A stretch of 6,447 nt of DNA, from assembly GCA_937968025.1 (NCBI GenBank), contig CALBSL010000078.1, positions 1 through 6,447 on the forward strand. Direction: 5' to 3'. Below, one piece after another: positions 4,809 through 6,447 of this stretch; the first letter of the stretch is position 1, and each line of letters opens with the position of its first letter. Below the pieces are notes generated by a model that searched no databases, was not told the DNA's origin, and saw only the letters and a program-made list of their open reading frames with translations. The stretch comes from an uncultured bacterium (GTDB lineage: Bacteria; Patescibacteriota; Patescibacteriia; 2-12-FULL-60-25). The position numbers and the translations under genes are program-made.

Positions 4809-5981
4809 CAGCACAATCGCTGTTTTCAAGTACCGTCCTTCGGGATAGGTAAGAAGTTCCGCGTGATCGACATCGTGGCCGATCCATTCGAGCAGGCGAA
4901 CGCGTTTCTTGGCTCGTCCGGCGGCGATACGGAGCATCATGCGGAAGTCTTCAGGCGTGACGCGTCCAGAGCAAGAACTGGTCACTAAGATCGATCCTGG
5001 ATTGAGTCGCTCTAAACAACGCATATTCAGATGCGTGTACGTTTTGAGCGCTTGTTCACGATGGCGATCGGTTTTGGCGAAGGCGGGTGGATCACAAATC
5101 AAGATGTCCGCTTCTTCATCCCAGGTTTCATCTTCGAGAAGTTCAAGCACGTCTGCCTCAATAAAATCCGTTTGTGGATCGGTAAATCCATTTGCGAGCA
5201 GCTGTTTTTCCGCGAGTTCAAGCGCATCATGAGAAATATCGACGCTTGTGACATGGGCAGCACCACCAGCCATCGCATGCACGGAAAAGGCTCCAGAATA
5301 ACTAAAGAGATTGACCACGCGCTTTCCTTGGGCGAGTCGTTGCACGGCGAGGCGCGCCCGTCGTTGATCAAGGAAGAATCCAGTTTTTTGTCCGTTCAAG
5401 ACATCGGCGAGCATGGTTAATCCCGCCTCTTCGAATGAGACGAGACCCTCAATAGAGCCCTCATGAACAACAGGTTCAAGAACCTCAAGTCCTTCTTGTT
5501 TGCGAGCGAGTACATCAGAGCGTTCAACGATCGCTCTTGGACTGATTGCCTCGCGAATTCCATGAATCAATTCGGTGCGCAAGCGCTCGGCGCCCGCGGT
5601 GTGCAGTTGAAACACGGCTACATCGCCATACAGATCCAAAATGACGCCAGGCATGCCGTCATTTTCTGCATGCACAACACGAAACCCATTGGTTCGAGCA
5701 GGAAGCAGCCCCTGTTTCCACGTCAGGAGCGAGCGAAGTCGTTCCGTGAACCAAGCGGCATCAATGGTGATTTGGCGTTGATCATACACGCGCACGGCGA
5801 TCGACTGATCGGGGTGGTACGATCCCACGCCGAGCGGCTCGCCTTCAAAACTCCGAACTTCTACGAGTGCGCCTGGATCAAGATCGACAGGGGCTTCAGC
5901 GATGCCTTCGGAAAAGACCCATGGGTGGCCAGCACGCAGCGGCACGTCCTTGCGCGGCTTGAGGATAAGTGGGGGATACAT
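4797..5981 (-). CDS. rlmI: 23S rRNA m5C methyltransferase, RlmI family
   Basis: This 394-aa enzyme should transfer a methyl group from S-adenosylmethionine to a cytosine of 23S rRNA (C1962 in Escherichia coli numbering); the length matches the 396-aa E. coli RlmI. An N-terminal PUA RNA-binding domain (about 3-75) is followed by a central linker domain and a Rossmann methyltransferase domain (about 190-394). Visible motifs are GQKTGFFLDQR (197-207), the SAM-binding VVNLFSYSGAF (222-232), acidic VDIS (247-250), DPPAFAK (297-303), and SSCS (335-338) with the presumed catalytic Cys337. The family ending HAELLTYPEGRYLKTAIV is intact, so the gene is complete. The ATG lacks a Shine-Dalgarno sequence and a promoter ends 6 nt upstream, suggesting leaderless translation. 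A close relative with another rRNA target is possible, but the family is clear. Confidence 0.94.
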   Translation of the reverse strand: MYPPLILKPRKDVPLRAGHPWVFSEGIAEAPVDLDPGALVEVRSFEGEPLGVGSYHPDQSIAVRVYDQRQITIDAAWFTERLRSLLTWKQGLLPARTNGFRVVHAENDGMPGVILDLYGDVAVFQLHTAGAERLRTELIHGIREAISPRAIVERSDVLARKQEGLEVLEPVVHEGSIEGLVSFEEAGLTMLADVLNGQKTGFFLDQRRARLAVQRLAQGKRVVNLFSYSGAFSVHAMAGGAAHVTSVDISHDALELAEKQLLANGFTDPQTDFIEADVLELLEDETWDEEADILICDPPAFAKTDRHREQALKTYTHLNMRCLERLNPGSILVTSSCSGRVTPEDFRMMLRIAAGRAKKRVRLLEWIGHDVDHAELLTYPEGRYLKTAIVLVEG

Positions 5982-5987
5982 GCCGAA

Positions 5988-6016
5988 ATTTCAGCACACA
6001 TCGGCATTTTTGTCGA
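5988..6016 (-). promoter_or_regulatory. Predicted promoter of rlmI, start-proximal
   Basis: On the minus strand TCGACA (6016-6011) and TGAAAT (5993-5988) are 17 bp apart, five-of-six and four-of-six consensus matches. TTCGGC and then the ATG follow, so the transcript should begin at or within a few bases of the start codon. A 7-bp inverted repeat (5980-5986 with 6001-6007) spans the -10 box and the ATG. It could be an operator, or fold over the start codon in any longer read-through transcript. Confidence 0.5.
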
Positions 6017-6040
6017 ATAAAAAGACCCTCTTGTGAGGGT
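6017..6040 (-). terminator. Terminator downstream of the Nudix-like reading frame
   Basis: The minus strand reads ACCCTC (6040-6035), loop ACAA, GAGGGT (6030-6025), a single C, and then five T's (6023-6019). It lies 3 nt after the TGA of the Nudix-like frame and directly before the rlmI -35 box, so the two genes are separate units. Confidence 0.88.
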
Positions 6041-6043
6041 GGG

Positions 6044-6447
6044 TCAGAGTGGCTTGAGTGAGCGGTAGGTGCGCATGAGGGCCTCCGCCCCGTCGTCGAC
6101 GAGTGGAAGGCCTAGAGCTTCGAACGGGCTCACCCAGGCGAAGTCGACATGCTCGGACGGGTTGACCATCACGAGCACATCCAGATCGAGATGCGCATGA
6201 AATGGGTGGTAGGCGAAGCACGCCTCCGCTGACCCAACGTAGAGAGTCTGGTGAGCGGTGAGGCTGCTTGCATCAAGATGGATGCCCGTTTCCTCGAGCA
6301 GCTCGCGGATGCGTGCGTTCAACTCGCCCAGCGAATGGAACACCTGGTTGCGCATGCGTGCCAGGATCCAGCGCTCCGCGATCTGCACGCCGACTTCGAC
6401 CTTCGCCTTGTCACGCGGGTGCTTCGGTCGCGCCGGCAACACCGTCG
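6044..6447 (-). CDS. Chimeric frame: IS21 IstA transposase fragment joined to a Nudix hydrolase C-terminal half (partial)
   Basis: The frame is open through the right edge, so its start is not in the window; a GTG at 6442-6440 is not a believable start because the IstA match continues before it. Counting from that codon, residues 2-49 read like the C-terminal catalytic region of IS21-family Ist[17 protein letters not shown], with the Glu of the DDE triad in KVE, then [13 protein letters not shown] and [14 protein letters not shown]. From REL LEE TGI (46-54) onward the protein matches the second half of a Nudix box (REUxEExGU) and a typical Nudix C-terminus with [13 protein letters not shown]. 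The first half of the Nudix box (a Gly and Glu at set spacing before the Arg) is missing, so the fold would be incomplete and hydrolase activity is unlikely. The junction lies within about 6290-6311. The cause is deletion by recombination, or misassembly. Confidence 0.8.
   Translation of the reverse strand, partial: TVLPARPKHPRDKAKVEVGVQIAERWILARMRNQVFHSLGELNARIRELLEETGIHLDASSLTAHQTLYVGSAEACFAYHPFHAHLDLDVLVMVNPSEHVDFAWVSPFEALGLPLVDDGAEALMRTYRSLKPL

Overview
This window is bacterial chromosomal (or metagenomic-contig) DNA with sigma-70-type promoters of the TTGnnn-N17-TAnnnT kind, compact rho-independent terminators and two tRNA genes that encode their own CCA ends. The phylum cannot be fixed from the sequence. 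The mix of short units, hypothetical proteins and some starts without a Shine-Dalgarno sequence would fit an uncultured lineage, for example the candidate phyla radiation, but this is only a guess. Nothing here is phage structural, plasmid replication or CRISPR.

Layout, left to right. Positions 1-220 hold no gene I can support and end at a bidirectional terminator (221-244). A plus-strand unit then carries a membrane-anchored serine/threonine protein kinase (379-1824) with its own promoter and terminator. tRNA-Phe(GAA) follows at 1909-1983 with promoter and terminator. The terminator is shared, tail to tail, with a minus-strand Fur-family metalloregulator (2031-2435). The Fur-family gene diverges from an unrecognised 233-aa protein (2513-3214). 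The intergenic region holds two overlapping -35 boxes and a 19-bp near-perfect palindrome inside the rightward promoter, so this pair looks like a regulator and its target. Next is a likely two-gene unit: a CooC/MinD-like deviant-Walker P-loop ATPase (3270-4109) and a small unknown protein (4132-4482), closed by a terminator.

The stretch 4515-4680 is the structurally richest part. It contains a 108-nt element closed by an 18-bp helix that pairs fully only if read as plus-strand RNA (three G-U pairs), with an inner 10-bp helix and a possible pseudoknot. Its 5' arm lies in a 22-bp direct repeat of the 3' end of tRNA-Gly(UCC), whose intact gene (4675-4749, minus) lies 150 bp away. This recalls the duplicated tRNA 3' end left by site-specific integration, on a miniature scale.

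Minus-strand rlmI (4797-5981), a 23S rRNA cytosine methyltransferase, follows and has a promoter placing transcription start at or very near its ATG. At the right edge, a minus-strand frame (6044-6447, open at the window end) joins the C-terminal part of an IS21-family IstA transposase in frame to the second half of a Nudix hydrolase, with the junction inside the Nudix box. This is either a real insertion/deletion scar or an assembly chimera.

The genes do not form one pathway. They are mostly independent one- or two-gene units. The best new leads are the palindromic element beside tRNA-Gly, the Fur-family operator with its unknown target, and the IS21-Nudix junction.
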